DNA of 48,759 bases from positions 1-48,759 of the forward strand of contig DAOTXN010000024.1 in the NCBI GenBank assembly GCA_034435435.1. The letters run 5' to 3'. Both the position numbers and the translations under genes were made by a program. Shown here in pieces: positions 8,320 through 19,201 of this stretch (its first letter is position 1; each line of letters starts with the position of its first letter). Below the pieces are notes generated by a model, which did no database searches, was not told where the DNA came from, and worked only from the letters and a program-made list of their open reading frames with translations. The DNA is from DAOTXN01 sp034435435 (lineage in GTDB: Bacteria > Chloroflexota > Anaerolineae > S140-20).

Positions 8320-9363
8320 ATGGTCAAGCAGTGGAAAAATAAGCGACCGGTGAAAAAGCATTCCCTCGTTCTTGCAGCCATCGTGATGACGGTTGCGGCT
8401 TGCGGAGGTGGAAAAACAGAGCCCACCGTCACGCTCGCGCCGACCCTGACATGCTCGCCGCAACCGGCCCCGACCGTCACATCCATCCCGCCGACGGCGA
8501 CGATCAGCGCGACACCCATTCCCCCAACTCTTGCGCCGCCAACGTCAGTATCCCCCGCGACGGGTACCGTCCCACCGCCCAATCCGGCCCTGGGCGACAG
8601 GTGGATCCGCCCTACAGACGGCGCGGTGATGGTCTATGTGCCGGGGGGCACTTTTCAAATGGGCAGCGCCGAGGCCGAGATTGATGGCTTGCTGTCGCAG
8701 TGTGACAGAATCAGCATGTTTTGTGATCAAAAGCTGTACGAGCCAGAAACACCCCGGCACGCCGTCACCCTGGATGGCTTTTGGATGGACCAGACCGAGG
8801 TCACCAATGCCCAGTTCGTCGCCTATCTGAACGAGTTCGGCAACTGGCGCGAGGGCGGGGGGGGCGTGATCCGCTTTGACCAGAGCTATTGCCGCATCCA
8901 GGAGGATGACGGCGAGTACTGGGTCACCGGGGGCGCGGCCAGTCATCCAGTGGTCATGGTCTCTTGGTACGGCGCAGAGGCTTATTGCCGGTGGGTGGGG
9001 GGGCGGCTGCCGACCGAGGCCGAGTGGGAATATGCTGCGCGTGGTCCAGAGGGCTACCTCTATCCCTGGGGCAACGATCCACCCACCCTGGAATTGACGC
9101 GCTACAGCTCGGGCAGCACCGTATCGGTGGCAAGTTATCCAGGAGGCGTTAGTTGGTGCGGGGCTTTTGACATGGCCGGCAATGTGTGGGAATGGACAGC
9201 GGACTGGTTCGGGCCGTATCCTGTCGGGCCGCAGGACAACCCGGCCGGCCCGCCTTCCGGGACCATGCGGGTGATGCGGGGAGGCGGCTGGCATTCTCCC
9301 TGGCAACAGGTCCGCTCGACCTTTCGCCTGCACGACACCGCGCCCAGCAGTGTCAACGGTTGA
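8320..9363 (+). CDS. FGE/sulfatase-modifying-factor-like lipoprotein, probable premature stop
   Basis: This 347-residue protein has a lipobox TVAAC, a Thr/Pro linker and a C-type-lectin-like FGE-sulfatase domain: MVYVPGGTFQMGS, TNAQFVAYLNEF, VSWYGAEAYCRWVGGRLPTEAEWEYAARG, FDMAGNVWEWTADW, VMRGGGWHSP. The two active-site cysteines of true formylglycine-generating enzymes are not at the expected place near RGGGW, so it is more likely a binding or non-FGE member of the superfamily. The frame stops at TGA 9361 directly before IGFRCV, the usual C-terminal family motif, which follows in the same frame to 9399. The start is uncertain: ATG 8320, or GTG 8350, which gives a shorter signal peptide. Confidence 0.85.
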   Translation: MVKQWKNKRPVKKHSLVLAAIVMTVAACGGGKTEPTVTLAPTLTCSPQPAPTVTSIPPTATISATPIPPTLAPPTSVSPATGTVPPPNPALGDRWIRPTDGAVMVYVPGGTFQMGSAEAEIDGLLSQCDRISMFCDQKLYEPETPRHAVTLDGFWMDQTEVTNAQFVAYLNEFGNWREGGGGVIRFDQSYCRIQEDDGEYWVTGGAASHPVVMVSWYGAEAYCRWVGGRLPTEAEWEYAARGPEGYLYPWGNDPPTLELTRYSSGSTVSVASYPGGVSWCGAFDMAGNVWEWTADWFGPYPVGPQDNPAGPPSGTMRVMRGGGWHSPWQQVRSTFRLHDTAPSSVNG

Positions 9364-9399
9364 ATCGGATTCCGGTGTGTGGTCACACACCAGGACTGA
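9364..9399 (+). other. In-frame readthrough extension of the FGE-like gene
   Basis: After TGA 9361-9363 the same frame reads IGFRCVVTHQD and then TGA at 9397-9399. GFRC is the canonical C-terminal motif of this domain, so the first TGA probably interrupts an originally longer gene. The stretch also contains an 8-bp inverted repeat, GGTGTGTG (9374-9381) and CACACACC (9384-9391). Confidence 0.65.
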
Positions 9400-9405
9400 G
9401 TTTCT

Positions 9406-9613
9406 CACAGATGGGGGATATGACAACGAATTTCCAGGATTGACCGTTCGGCTGAGCTCACGCCAAAGCCGAATGACGCCGCTGCCAGGCATCCCACGGG
9501 GATCCCCTCGACTTGCAGTTGGGTGAGGCGCGGCATCACGTTAGGCCTCGGTTAGCGTGTCTGTGGCGCCCAGTCTGTCGAGTTGAAAGGCATAGATTCG
9601 CTGATTGTCGTAG
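9406..9613. repeat. Dispersed intergenic repeat, copy 1
   Basis: This stretch is a diverged copy of the one at 15178-15366. The best-matching blocks are 9415-9446 against 15188-15219 (one mismatch in 32) and 9578-9602 against 15321-15345 (two mismatches). Shorter matches lie between them in the same order. No open reading frame is convincing. Copy 1 fills most of the gap before the small gene at 9668, and its right edge supplies the -35-like hexamer of the promoter there. Confidence 0.75.
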
Positions 9614-9633
9614 CGCGGGCAGCGTGGTATAAT
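9605..9633 (+). promoter_or_regulatory. Sigma-70-type promoter for the 84-residue protein
   Basis: TTGTCG (9605-9610), 17 bases, then TATAAT (9628-9633), preceded by TGG, which makes an extended -10. It lies about 35 bases before GTG 9668. Confidence 0.65.
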
Positions 9634-9667
9634 AATGGCTTGAAAATTTACGCTCCGGGAGGACACA

Positions 9668-9922
9668 GTGGGTCGCTCTAAACGTCAAAAGCGCAATAGT
9701 CGCAACGTCAAAATCGTCACGACGGCATTCAGTCTTGTAATAGTGCTGAGTTTTGTCTTGAGCTTGATCGGCCCTTCGGCCTTCCGCAGCTCAACCGAGC
9801 CTACTCCCATCCCGACACGCATCTCGCCGACAACGGTCCCTCTCAGCAGTTCTACACCCCAAGCCAGCGCTACGCCCACCACCGGCATTCCAACGCCGGT
9901 CATAGTGACACCGACCCCATAA
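9668..9922 (+). CDS. Small membrane-anchored Thr/Pro-rich protein
   Basis: This 84-residue protein starts at GTG 9668 with GGGAGGA at 9657-9663. It has a basic N-terminus (GRSKRQKRNSRN), one hydrophobic segment (about residues 15-35) and a Ser/Thr/Pro tail ending TPVIVTPTP. The tail resembles the linkers of the lipoproteins upstream but carries no domain after it. It could be a cell-wall-spanning stub or an unfinished fusion. Convergent with the next gene, with only 4 bases between the stops. No family recognised. Confidence 0.6.
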   Translation: MGRSKRQKRNSRNVKIVTTAFSLVIVLSFVLSLIGPSAFRSSTEPTPIPTRISPTTVPLSSSTPQASATPTTGIPTPVIVTPTP

Positions 9923-9926
9923 GCAC

Positions 9927-10754
9927 TCAGAAATTGAGGCGCAGGATCACCACAAAGGCCACGGCCGCCACCACGACAAACTCGATCAGGGTACGCCGGG
10001 TCAGCCGATTCAAGAGGAACTGCTGAATCACGCCGACCACCGCATAAAAGATCAGCAATAACACCATCCCTCCGGCCAGCGTCGAGAGTCGCCAATAATT
10101 CAACGCCCAGGCGCTTTCGCCCAATAATAGCGCGGTGAAAAGACCATACCGCAAGGCATGTCGCATGTGTACTTCGGTGGTATTGAGCAACTCAAAGGCC
10201 AACACAAACCCCACCGCACTGATGGCGGGCGCGGTGAGCAGGCTGCGCCCACGACTCCCATAAATTAACGCAAAGCTGGCAAAAGCCAGAGCATAGGCCA
10301 CCAGATTCAGAATCAATCGAGCGCGGGCATATCCCAACACATAGGGGTCTACGGTAGAGAATTCGGCGATGGCCACCAAGGCCACGGCGGAACCAGCCAA
10401 AAGCAAACCCGCCCACCACAAGGGCCAAGTTGATGCACGTTCCAACAGCAACGCCGCATTCAAACCGGTCAAACCCGGCAAGATCCAAAAAATAAACGCG
10501 CGGGGAGGCGCCGGTTGCGCCATGCGCGGGTGGGTCCGAATGACAGCGTTGGCGCCCATACAACTCAGGGCCGGCAGCATGGTTGCTGTGAGCCAGACGC
10601 TGGTCATTTCAAAAGATACCGGCGAGCCGAGCAAATTCAAGCTGATCGTGCGGGGCGAGATGGCTACAAAGCGAATCAACACCGGCGTGAGAACGATGAC
10701 GCCAATAAACACACTCAATCGGTCGCGGTCGGGGGAGGGCCGTTCGTTCAACAT
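9927..10754 (-). CDS. Polytopic membrane protein of unknown function
   Basis: This 275-residue protein has about eight hydrophobic helices and short polar loops. Examples are LSVFIGVIVLTPVLIRFVAI near the N-terminus and LIEFVVVAAVAFVVILRL at the C-terminus. No catalytic or transport motif is seen. It resembles small integral membrane proteins annotated only as domains of unknown function in Chloroflexota, but no family name can be supported. It is divergent from the prepilin peptidase gene and convergent with the 84-residue protein. Confidence 0.7.
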   Translation of the reverse strand: MLNERPSPDRDRLSVFIGVIVLTPVLIRFVAISPRTISLNLLGSPVSFEMTSVWLTATMLPALSCMGANAVIRTHPRMAQPAPPRAFIFWILPGLTGLNAALLLERASTWPLWWAGLLLAGSAVALVAIAEFSTVDPYVLGYARARLILNLVAYALAFASFALIYGSRGRSLLTAPAISAVGFVLAFELLNTTEVHMRHALRYGLFTALLLGESAWALNYWRLSTLAGGMVLLLIFYAVVGVIQQFLLNRLTRRTLIEFVVVAAVAFVVILRLNF

Positions 10755-10785
10755 AGCGCGGGCATTCTACCGCCGCGGTGGGCTT

Positions 10786-10812
10786 TTGTCAACACCGATG
10801 GCGTGATATAAT
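10786..10812 (+). promoter_or_regulatory. Promoter upstream of the prepilin peptidase gene
   Basis: TATAAT (10807-10812) preceded by TGA forms an extended -10. TTGTCA (10786-10791) lies at a short 15-base spacing. The predicted leader has a small inverted repeat GCTCG/CGAGC (10839-10843/10853-10857) before AGGAGG and ATG 10877. Confidence 0.55.
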
Positions 10813-10876
10813 GGGTGGGTAAGCTGGTCTGCGAGTAGGCTCGCTCTTTAGACGAGCGGGTTCACAGGAGGCGATT

Positions 10877-11740
10877 ATGGCTATCTTGTATGCTATCGTT
10901 GGGCTGGTGGTCGGCGGCGTGCTGAACGTACTGGCCGACGACATGCCCACAAAAGAGCGTGTGCATCTGCCACACTGCCTCCATTGCGGTCGGCAGCGCC
11001 GACCCGAGGCGTGGCTGGCGACGCTAGGTTATGTGCTGGGGCGCAACAATTGTCTGGGTTGCAGCGCCCGACTGCCGTTGCGGTCGGTATTGGTCGAGCT
11101 GGCGCTGGCAGTCGCTTTTGGCTTGCTCTACACCTATTATGGGCTGACCGGACACATGCTACTGCTGAGCGCCTACGTGGCTATCTTGGTCCTCATCACG
11201 GTGATCGACCTGGAACACCGTCTGGTGCTCAACCGCGTCATCGGCCCCGCCATCTTGTTGGCGCTGGCGGCCGGGCCGTTCACCCCCAATCTCAGTTGGC
11301 GGGGGATGCTGGTAGGCGGCGCGATCGGTTTTGGCCTGTTCTACCTGGCGGCGCTGCTCTATCCGGGCGGCATGGGCGCGGGCGACGTAAAACTGGCCGC
11401 GTTCATCGGGCTGATTACCGGTTTTCCAGGGGTTTTTGTGGCTTTATTGGTTACGGTGTTCGCCGGCGGGTTGATCAGCCTGCTGCTCATCCTGACGCGC
11501 ATCCGTTCCCGGCGCGACTATATCCCCTACGGGCCGTTCTTGGTCATTGGCGGCGCTTATGCGCTGTTTTGGGGACAGCCTCTGACCGATCGTTATCTGA
11601 CCTTGCCGGAAGACGAGGTGATCCATACCACGCCGAGCCAGGCAGCATCACAAGAGTCTGCCAGGCCCACGGGGCCGCCGATGGGCAGGCCCATTCTGGC
11701 GCTGGAGAAGCCGATAGACTGGTCAGCAATCTGGGTATAG
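10877..11740 (+). CDS. Type IV prepilin peptidase (A24 family)
   Basis: This 287-residue membrane aspartic protease cleaves (and in many relatives N-methylates) type IV prepilins or Flp pilins at the cytoplasmic membrane. Catalytic aspartates are D111 in VIDLEHRLV and D170 in the GAGDVKLA motif. The N-terminal cytoplasmic loop keeps the zinc-type cysteines C34-x2-C37 and C59-x2-C62. Seven or eight hydrophobic helices follow the family pattern, with a cytoplasmic tail of about 40 residues rich in Pro and Thr. AGGAGG at 10866-10871 supports ATG 10877. No pilin genes are in the window, but two TadZ/CpaE-like proteins at 26132-29001 could belong to the same pilus system. Confidence 0.92.
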   Translation: MAILYAIVGLVVGGVLNVLADDMPTKERVHLPHCLHCGRQRRPEAWLATLGYVLGRNNCLGCSARLPLRSVLVELALAVAFGLLYTYYGLTGHMLLLSAYVAILVLITVIDLEHRLVLNRVIGPAILLALAAGPFTPNLSWRGMLVGGAIGFGLFYLAALLYPGGMGAGDVKLAAFIGLITGFPGVFVALLVTVFAGGLISLLLILTRIRSRRDYIPYGPFLVIGGAYALFWGQPLTDRYLTLPEDEVIHTTPSQAASQESARPTGPPMGRPILALEKPIDWSAIWV

Positions 11741-11754
11741 CGACGGCGACCTGT

Positions 11755-12654
11755 TTACAAGTCATCCTCCCACTCTTCGTCCAGGTCAGGTTCCTCGGGG
11801 CTGTCCTCTAATTGCCGTATCCACAGCCATTCATCCATTGCGGCTTGGGCCGTTTCAGCGATTTCCCCATCAGGGTCCATGGAGAGATCGTCCAGGCGTT
11901 CAAAAGCCTCTTCCCAGCCTGTTTGCCCCAGAGCGAAAATAGCTTCCAGACGGATGTCCGGATCCTCCGAGTAAGTCAGGCGCAGCAACTCCTTGCCCAA
12001 CTCGTCAAAGCCGATTTCACCGACGGCGCGAATGGCCTCCAATTGAATGTCTGGGTCGTCGTTGTGCAACTCGCGCTCCAGAATCTCCAACCACCGATCC
12101 ATCCCGCTACGCCCCATCGCAAAGAGCGCGCTGATCTTGATCTCTCGCTCAGGACGATGATAAGCTTGTTCAACCAAGTCAACGATCTCGGCATCGTGAA
12201 CAAAGCCCAGAGATTCAATCGCGAAACGCTGTTCATCAAGCGTGCGTTTCTCGTCGGCGTACACGTCCAATAAAAAGGCCTTGACTCGCTCAAAGTCGGC
12301 CTGAGGCAATTCATCCTCGCGCATCACGTCGGTCATCTCGCCCCAGTCGAACTCGTAATCCGCAAACTCGCCTTGGTACACATACACTCCCAGGCCGCTG
12401 ATGGCTCGCGCCCGCACCTCTGGGTCCGGATCCTGATTGGCCATCCACATCAGCTTGTCGATCAGAGCGGGGTCAGGGTAATCCCACAAACCCCGAATCG
12501 CCGTCGCCCGCACTTTTGGGTCTAGATCATCCAGGTGCTCGACAAATATGGTGCTATTATCTGACCATTCCTCGCTATAGCGGATCAGGGCTTCGAGAAA
12601 AGCAACCCGATCTTGTGCGTCGAGGCCGGGTCGGTTTTTTTGGTTATCGCTCAT
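11755..12654 (-). CDS. HEAT-repeat protein
   Basis: This 299-residue acidic protein is built of HEAT-type helical pairs: LDPKVRATAIRGLWDY, DPEVRARAISGLGVY, EIKISALFAMGRSG, DPDIQLEAIRAVGEIG, DPDIRLEAIFALGQTG. It ends in a strongly acidic tail (EEPDLDEEWEDDL). HEAT repeats form protein-binding solenoids; there is no catalytic domain, so a scaffold or adaptor role is all that can be inferred. Its ATG overlaps the stop of the GYD gene (ATGA at 12651-12654), so the two are translationally coupled. Confidence 0.88.
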   Translation of the reverse strand: MSDNQKNRPGLDAQDRVAFLEALIRYSEEWSDNSTIFVEHLDDLDPKVRATAIRGLWDYPDPALIDKLMWMANQDPDPEVRARAISGLGVYVYQGEFADYEFDWGEMTDVMREDELPQADFERVKAFLLDVYADEKRTLDEQRFAIESLGFVHDAEIVDLVEQAYHRPEREIKISALFAMGRSGMDRWLEILERELHNDDPDIQLEAIRAVGEIGFDELGKELLRLTYSEDPDIRLEAIFALGQTGWEEAFERLDDLSMDPDGEIAETAQAAMDEWLWIRQLEDSPEEPDLDEEWEDDL

Positions 12655-12947
12655 ACTTCCTCCAACATCTCGCGGAACTCGTCGAAAGGAATGGCGGTCA
12701 ACGTTTCGGTGCTGGCGACGCCAAAGCTGTTGGCCAGCAAAGCCACCCTGGCTGCGATCTTGGCGTCGGGCGCTTCAAAGATGTGTAAAAAGTCATACGC
12801 GCCCAGCAAGGCATAACTGGCGATGCGCTTGACGGTGGGATAACGTTCCTCCAGTTGTCGCTGAAACTCCTGATCCATCTCGGCCAGAGACTGGATTTGC
12901 CTGGCCCCTTCGAGTGAGATTTTGGACAACAAGATAAAAGTAGTCAT
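12651..12947 (-). CDS. GYD-domain small protein
   Basis: This 98-residue ferredoxin-fold-like protein begins MTTFILLSKIS and contains the GAYDFLHIFEAPD motif that names the GYD family (usually about 95-100 residues). The family function is not established. AGGAGG at 12953-12958 (reverse strand) precedes the ATG. It is the first gene of a two-gene unit with the HEAT-repeat protein, and its stop overlaps the HEAT start. Confidence 0.85.
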   Translation of the reverse strand: MTTFILLSKISLEGARQIQSLAEMDQEFQRQLEERYPTVKRIASYALLGAYDFLHIFEAPDAKIAARVALLANSFGVASTETLTAIPFDEFREMLEEV

Positions 12948-12987
12948 TTTTTCCTCCTGACCCGGCCAACCTCCCCACAGGGAGACT

Positions 12988-13227
12988 CAACCACGGATGG
13001 CACCGATTTCACCGATTTCCTTTCCATCCGTGTCATCCGTGTCATCTGTGGTTCATTTTCTTGCTCCCAACCACGGATGGCACAGATTTCACCGATTTCT
13101 TTTCCATCCGTGTCATCCGTGTCATCCGTGGTCCATCTTCTTGCTCCCAACCACGGATGGCACAGATTTCACCGATTTCTTTTCCATCCGTGTCATCCGT
13201 GTCATCTGTGGTTCATCTTTTTTCTTT
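12988..13227. repeat. Three tandem copies of an 80-bp palindromic repeat
   Basis: Near-identical units start at 12988, 13068 and 13148, a period of exactly 80 bases. Each unit has an inner inverted repeat, CCACGGATG near the start and CATCCGTGG near the end, and several copies of GTCATCCGT. It fills the gap between the GYD gene and the end of mutL. Open frames through it are artefacts of the repeat. It is the intergenic short-repeat type seen in many environmental bacterial genomes. Confidence 0.92.
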
Positions 13228-15083
13228 CAACCTGACCGACCAAATTCCTGCGCCAACTGCAAGGCGCTGAGATGAATCATCGTCGGGCGACCGTGGGGGC
13301 AGGTGCGAGGTGAGGCGCAAGCCTCCAACTGGCGCACCAACGCCTCCATTTCTTGCCGCGAAAGCGCTTGCCCGGCTTTGATGGCGGCTTGTTTACATAC
13401 CCGGCGCACAATGCGCCCTTCCATTTCACCCGCCAGCGGCTCGCCGCCGGCTTGCAGATCGGCCACGATTTCGTCCAAGATGTATTGCGGGTCCGTATCG
13501 GTTAGCAAGGCCGGCACGGCGCGCACCAGAACAGTATTGCCGCCGAACGCCGCCACATCAAAGCCCAAACCCGACAATACTTCCAGGTTCTCTTCGACCA
13601 ACCCGGCCCCTTCAGGGTTGAGTTCCACCGTAAGCGGTTCCAGCAACACCTGCGATGCAACGCGAGCTTGTTCCTTCTCGGCCAGAAATTTCTCAAACAG
13701 CACCCGCTCGTGGGCCGCGTGTTGGTCGATGAGAAACATGCCTTCCGGCCCTTCGGCAATGATATAGGTCAGTCCTAATTGACCAACCACGCGCAGAAAG
13801 GGGAGAGTGTGAGCGGTAAATTGGGGATTGGTAGATTGGGAATTGGTTAATTGAGGTTCGGTGTGCAGCGTTGGCGGGCCAGCCGGAGTGGTGCGCGGCA
13901 AGGAGAGAGAGGATTGAGTCGTCGCTGTTGCCGGACCGCTATGTGACGATGGCGCTCCCAGAGCACGCAGGCGAGCGCGGCGCACCATTTGCTCCGGCGT
14001 GGGCCAGGCTCCGGGCCAATCTGGATTCGATACGGCCTCTAGCGGCGTGGCTTCCACCGGAGCAGCGCCGGTCTGCAACTCGGGCACGCTGGCCTGGTCG
14101 AGCAGCGCCCGGCGCACGGCTCGCTGCACGGCGCGAAAGACCGTATCGCCATCGCGAAAGCGAACCTGGGTCTTGGCCGGATGCACGTTTACATCCACGT
14201 CTTCGGGCGGCAAGTCTATCCGGATCACGGCCAAGGGATAGCGCCCGGTCATCAGCAGAGTGTGATAGGCCTGGACGACCGCAAAAGTCAATGACTGATC
14301 CTGCACCCAGCGCCCGTTGACAAAAAGCGTGATCTCGTTGCGATTAGAGCGGTGTAGGCTGGGGCGACTGGCGTAGCCGCTGACGCGGATTTCGCCCGGC
14401 GCATCGGTTCCTTCCACCTCAATCATCTGCGCGGCGTGGCTCGCACCATAGACTGACAAAAGCACTTCGCGCAGGTCGCCGCTGCCGTGCGACTGAAAGG
14501 TCACCCGCCCTGCGTGGGCCAGGATAAAGCGCACATACGGATAGGCCATGGCGTAGCGCGTGACCAACACGTCGATGTGTCGCCGCTCGGTGCGCTCGTT
14601 CCGCAAAAACTTGCGCCGGGCCGGGACGTTGAAAAACAGATCGCCCACTGTGATGGCCGCGCCGGGCGGGCGTCCCGCCGGCTCACGAGCCACGACCTGG
14701 CCCCCTTCCAGCCGCAACAACGTACCGACCGGCTCGTCTTTGGCTCGCGTGACCAGCGTGACCCGTGACACCGCAGCGATGCTGGCCAACGCTTCGCCGC
14801 GAAAGCCCAGTGTGCGAATGCGTTCCAGGTCGTCTACAGACGCCAGCTTGCTCGTGCTGTGACGGGCAAAAGCCAGCGCGACCTCGTCTGCCGGGATGCC
14901 GCAGCCGTCATCCACCACACGCATCTGGCGCTGGCCGCCCTCCTGGATCTCCAGCCGTATCTCACTGGCGCCAGCGTCAATGGCGTTTTCGATCAGCTCT
15001 TTGATCACCGACGCCGGCCGCTCGACGACTTCGCCGGCGGCAATACGCGCGGCGACATCCTCTGGCAATACGCGAATGGGCAT
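13227..15083 (-). CDS. mutL: DNA mismatch repair protein MutL
   Basis: This 618-residue protein couples MutS mismatch recognition to strand incision. The N-terminal GHKL ATPase has IAAGEVVERPASVIKELIENAIDAG, DDGCGIP, STSKL and GFRGEAL. The C-terminal half keeps the endonuclease metal motif, DQHAAHERVLFE beginning at D453, and CPHGRP near the end, so this is the nicking type of MutL found in organisms without MutH. GGAGGAG precedes the ATG on the reverse strand. The linker (about residues 409-422) is encoded by a short ATTGG-type tandem repeat (13818-13856) that looks like intergenic repeat material inserted in frame. No mutS is in the window. Confidence 0.96.
   Translation of the reverse strand: MPIRVLPEDVAARIAAGEVVERPASVIKELIENAIDAGASEIRLEIQEGGQRQMRVVDDGCGIPADEVALAFARHSTSKLASVDDLERIRTLGFRGEALASIAAVSRVTLVTRAKDEPVGTLLRLEGGQVVAREPAGRPPGAAITVGDLFFNVPARRKFLRNERTERRHIDVLVTRYAMAYPYVRFILAHAGRVTFQSHGSGDLREVLLSVYGASHAAQMIEVEGTDAPGEIRVSGYASRPSLHRSNRNEITLFVNGRWVQDQSLTFAVVQAYHTLLMTGRYPLAVIRIDLPPEDVDVNVHPAKTQVRFRDGDTVFRAVQRAVRRALLDQASVPELQTGAAPVEATPLEAVSNPDWPGAWPTPEQMVRRARLRALGAPSSHSGPATATTQSSLSLPRTTPAGPPTLHTEPQLTNSQSTNPQFTAHTLPFLRVVGQLGLTYIIAEGPEGMFLIDQHAAHERVLFEKFLAEKEQARVASQVLLEPLTVELNPEGAGLVEENLEVLSGLGFDVAAFGGNTVLVRAVPALLTDTDPQYILDEIVADLQAGGEPLAGEMEGRIVRRVCKQAAIKAGQALSRQEMEALVRQLEACASPRTCPHGRPTMIHLSALQLAQEFGRSG
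13818..13856. repeat. ATTGG-type short tandem repeat inside mutL
   Basis: Five imperfect units of 7-8 bases (ATTGGGG, ATTGGTAG, ATTGGGA, ATTGGTTA, ATTGAGG) lie in the region encoding the MutL interdomain linker. They are read in frame as a Thr/Asn/Gln/Ser-rich stretch. Confidence 0.75.
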
Positions 15084-15571
15084 GGCCCTCCTCCAGCATC
15101 ATTCTACCACAGCCGAATACTTTGCGCTATTCCCGGACCCATCGGGGCTGACCAGGCGAGTTCTGGCATGTGGGTACTACGCAGATAGGGATATGACAAC
15201 GAATTTTCAGGATTGACCGAATGCGCCGCTACGGCCTCCCCGGGGCTACCCTCGCTCTGCAGTCAGGCGAGGCGTCGCGTCCCTTTGACCACGGCCAGTG
15301 TGGCTGTGCTGCCCAGGCCATCGAGTTGAAAGGCGCAGATTCGCTCAATCCTCTGATTCGTCGTCATATCTGCACAGGCCGGCAGTTACGATATGTGTCA
15401 AAAGTCGGAAAGAATGGGGACAAACCTCACTAGACAAAGCCAGCGCCAGGAACCATAATGAGCACCGAGCCATAAAAGATTGGAATCCGCACGCTCTTTC
15501 GCCGCCGGTAAAAGCCGATGGAAGTTTGAGCTTGCGTTTTGAGCGTTTTGTTTTCAGGAAGGAGGCAGGCT
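15084..15571. other. 488-bp intergenic region before nifJ
   Basis: The gap between divergent mutL and nifJ holds the second copy of the dispersed repeat (15178-15366). About 200 bases follow with no convincing gene or clear -35/-10 pair. The ribosome binding site for nifJ (AAGGAGG, 15559-15565) is at its right end. Confidence 0.6.
15178..15366. repeat. Dispersed intergenic repeat, copy 2
   Basis: Collinear with 9406-9613. The strongest blocks are 15188-15219 and 15321-15345. Copy 2 is about 20 bases shorter. Neither copy encodes a plausible protein. Confidence 0.75.
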
Positions 15572-19126
<3,555 letters not shown>

Positions 19127-19129
19127 TAA

Positions 19130-19178
19130 AACGTGAAACGTGAAACGTGAGGAGTGAATTTACGTTTCACGTTTCACT
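19130..19178. repeat. ACGTGAA/TTCACGT palindromic repeat between nifJ and the DHOD-like gene
   Basis: Three AACGTGA units on the left pair with two ACGTTTC units plus TCACT on the right, giving an interrupted palindrome that could form a hairpin in the mRNA between the two genes. There is no U-run, so it is not a standard terminator. It may adjust the relative expression or stability of the two cistrons, or be passive repeat DNA. Confidence 0.75.
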
Positions 19179-19201
19179 CATCACTTGAGGGGAGTGAGAT
19201 A

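Noticed and set aside
9374..9391. GGTGTGTG/CACACACC hairpin as a terminator
   Set aside because: No U-run follows, the central spacer is only 2 bases, and it overlaps the former coding end of the FGE-like gene.
12997..13275. Open frames across the 80-bp tandem repeats
   Set aside because: They translate to repeats of the DNA unit only, in both strands, with no start signal.
15381..15392. GGCAGTTACGAT shared with 21654-21665
   Set aside because: Only 12 bases match and flanks do not align, so it may be chance; not called a repeat.
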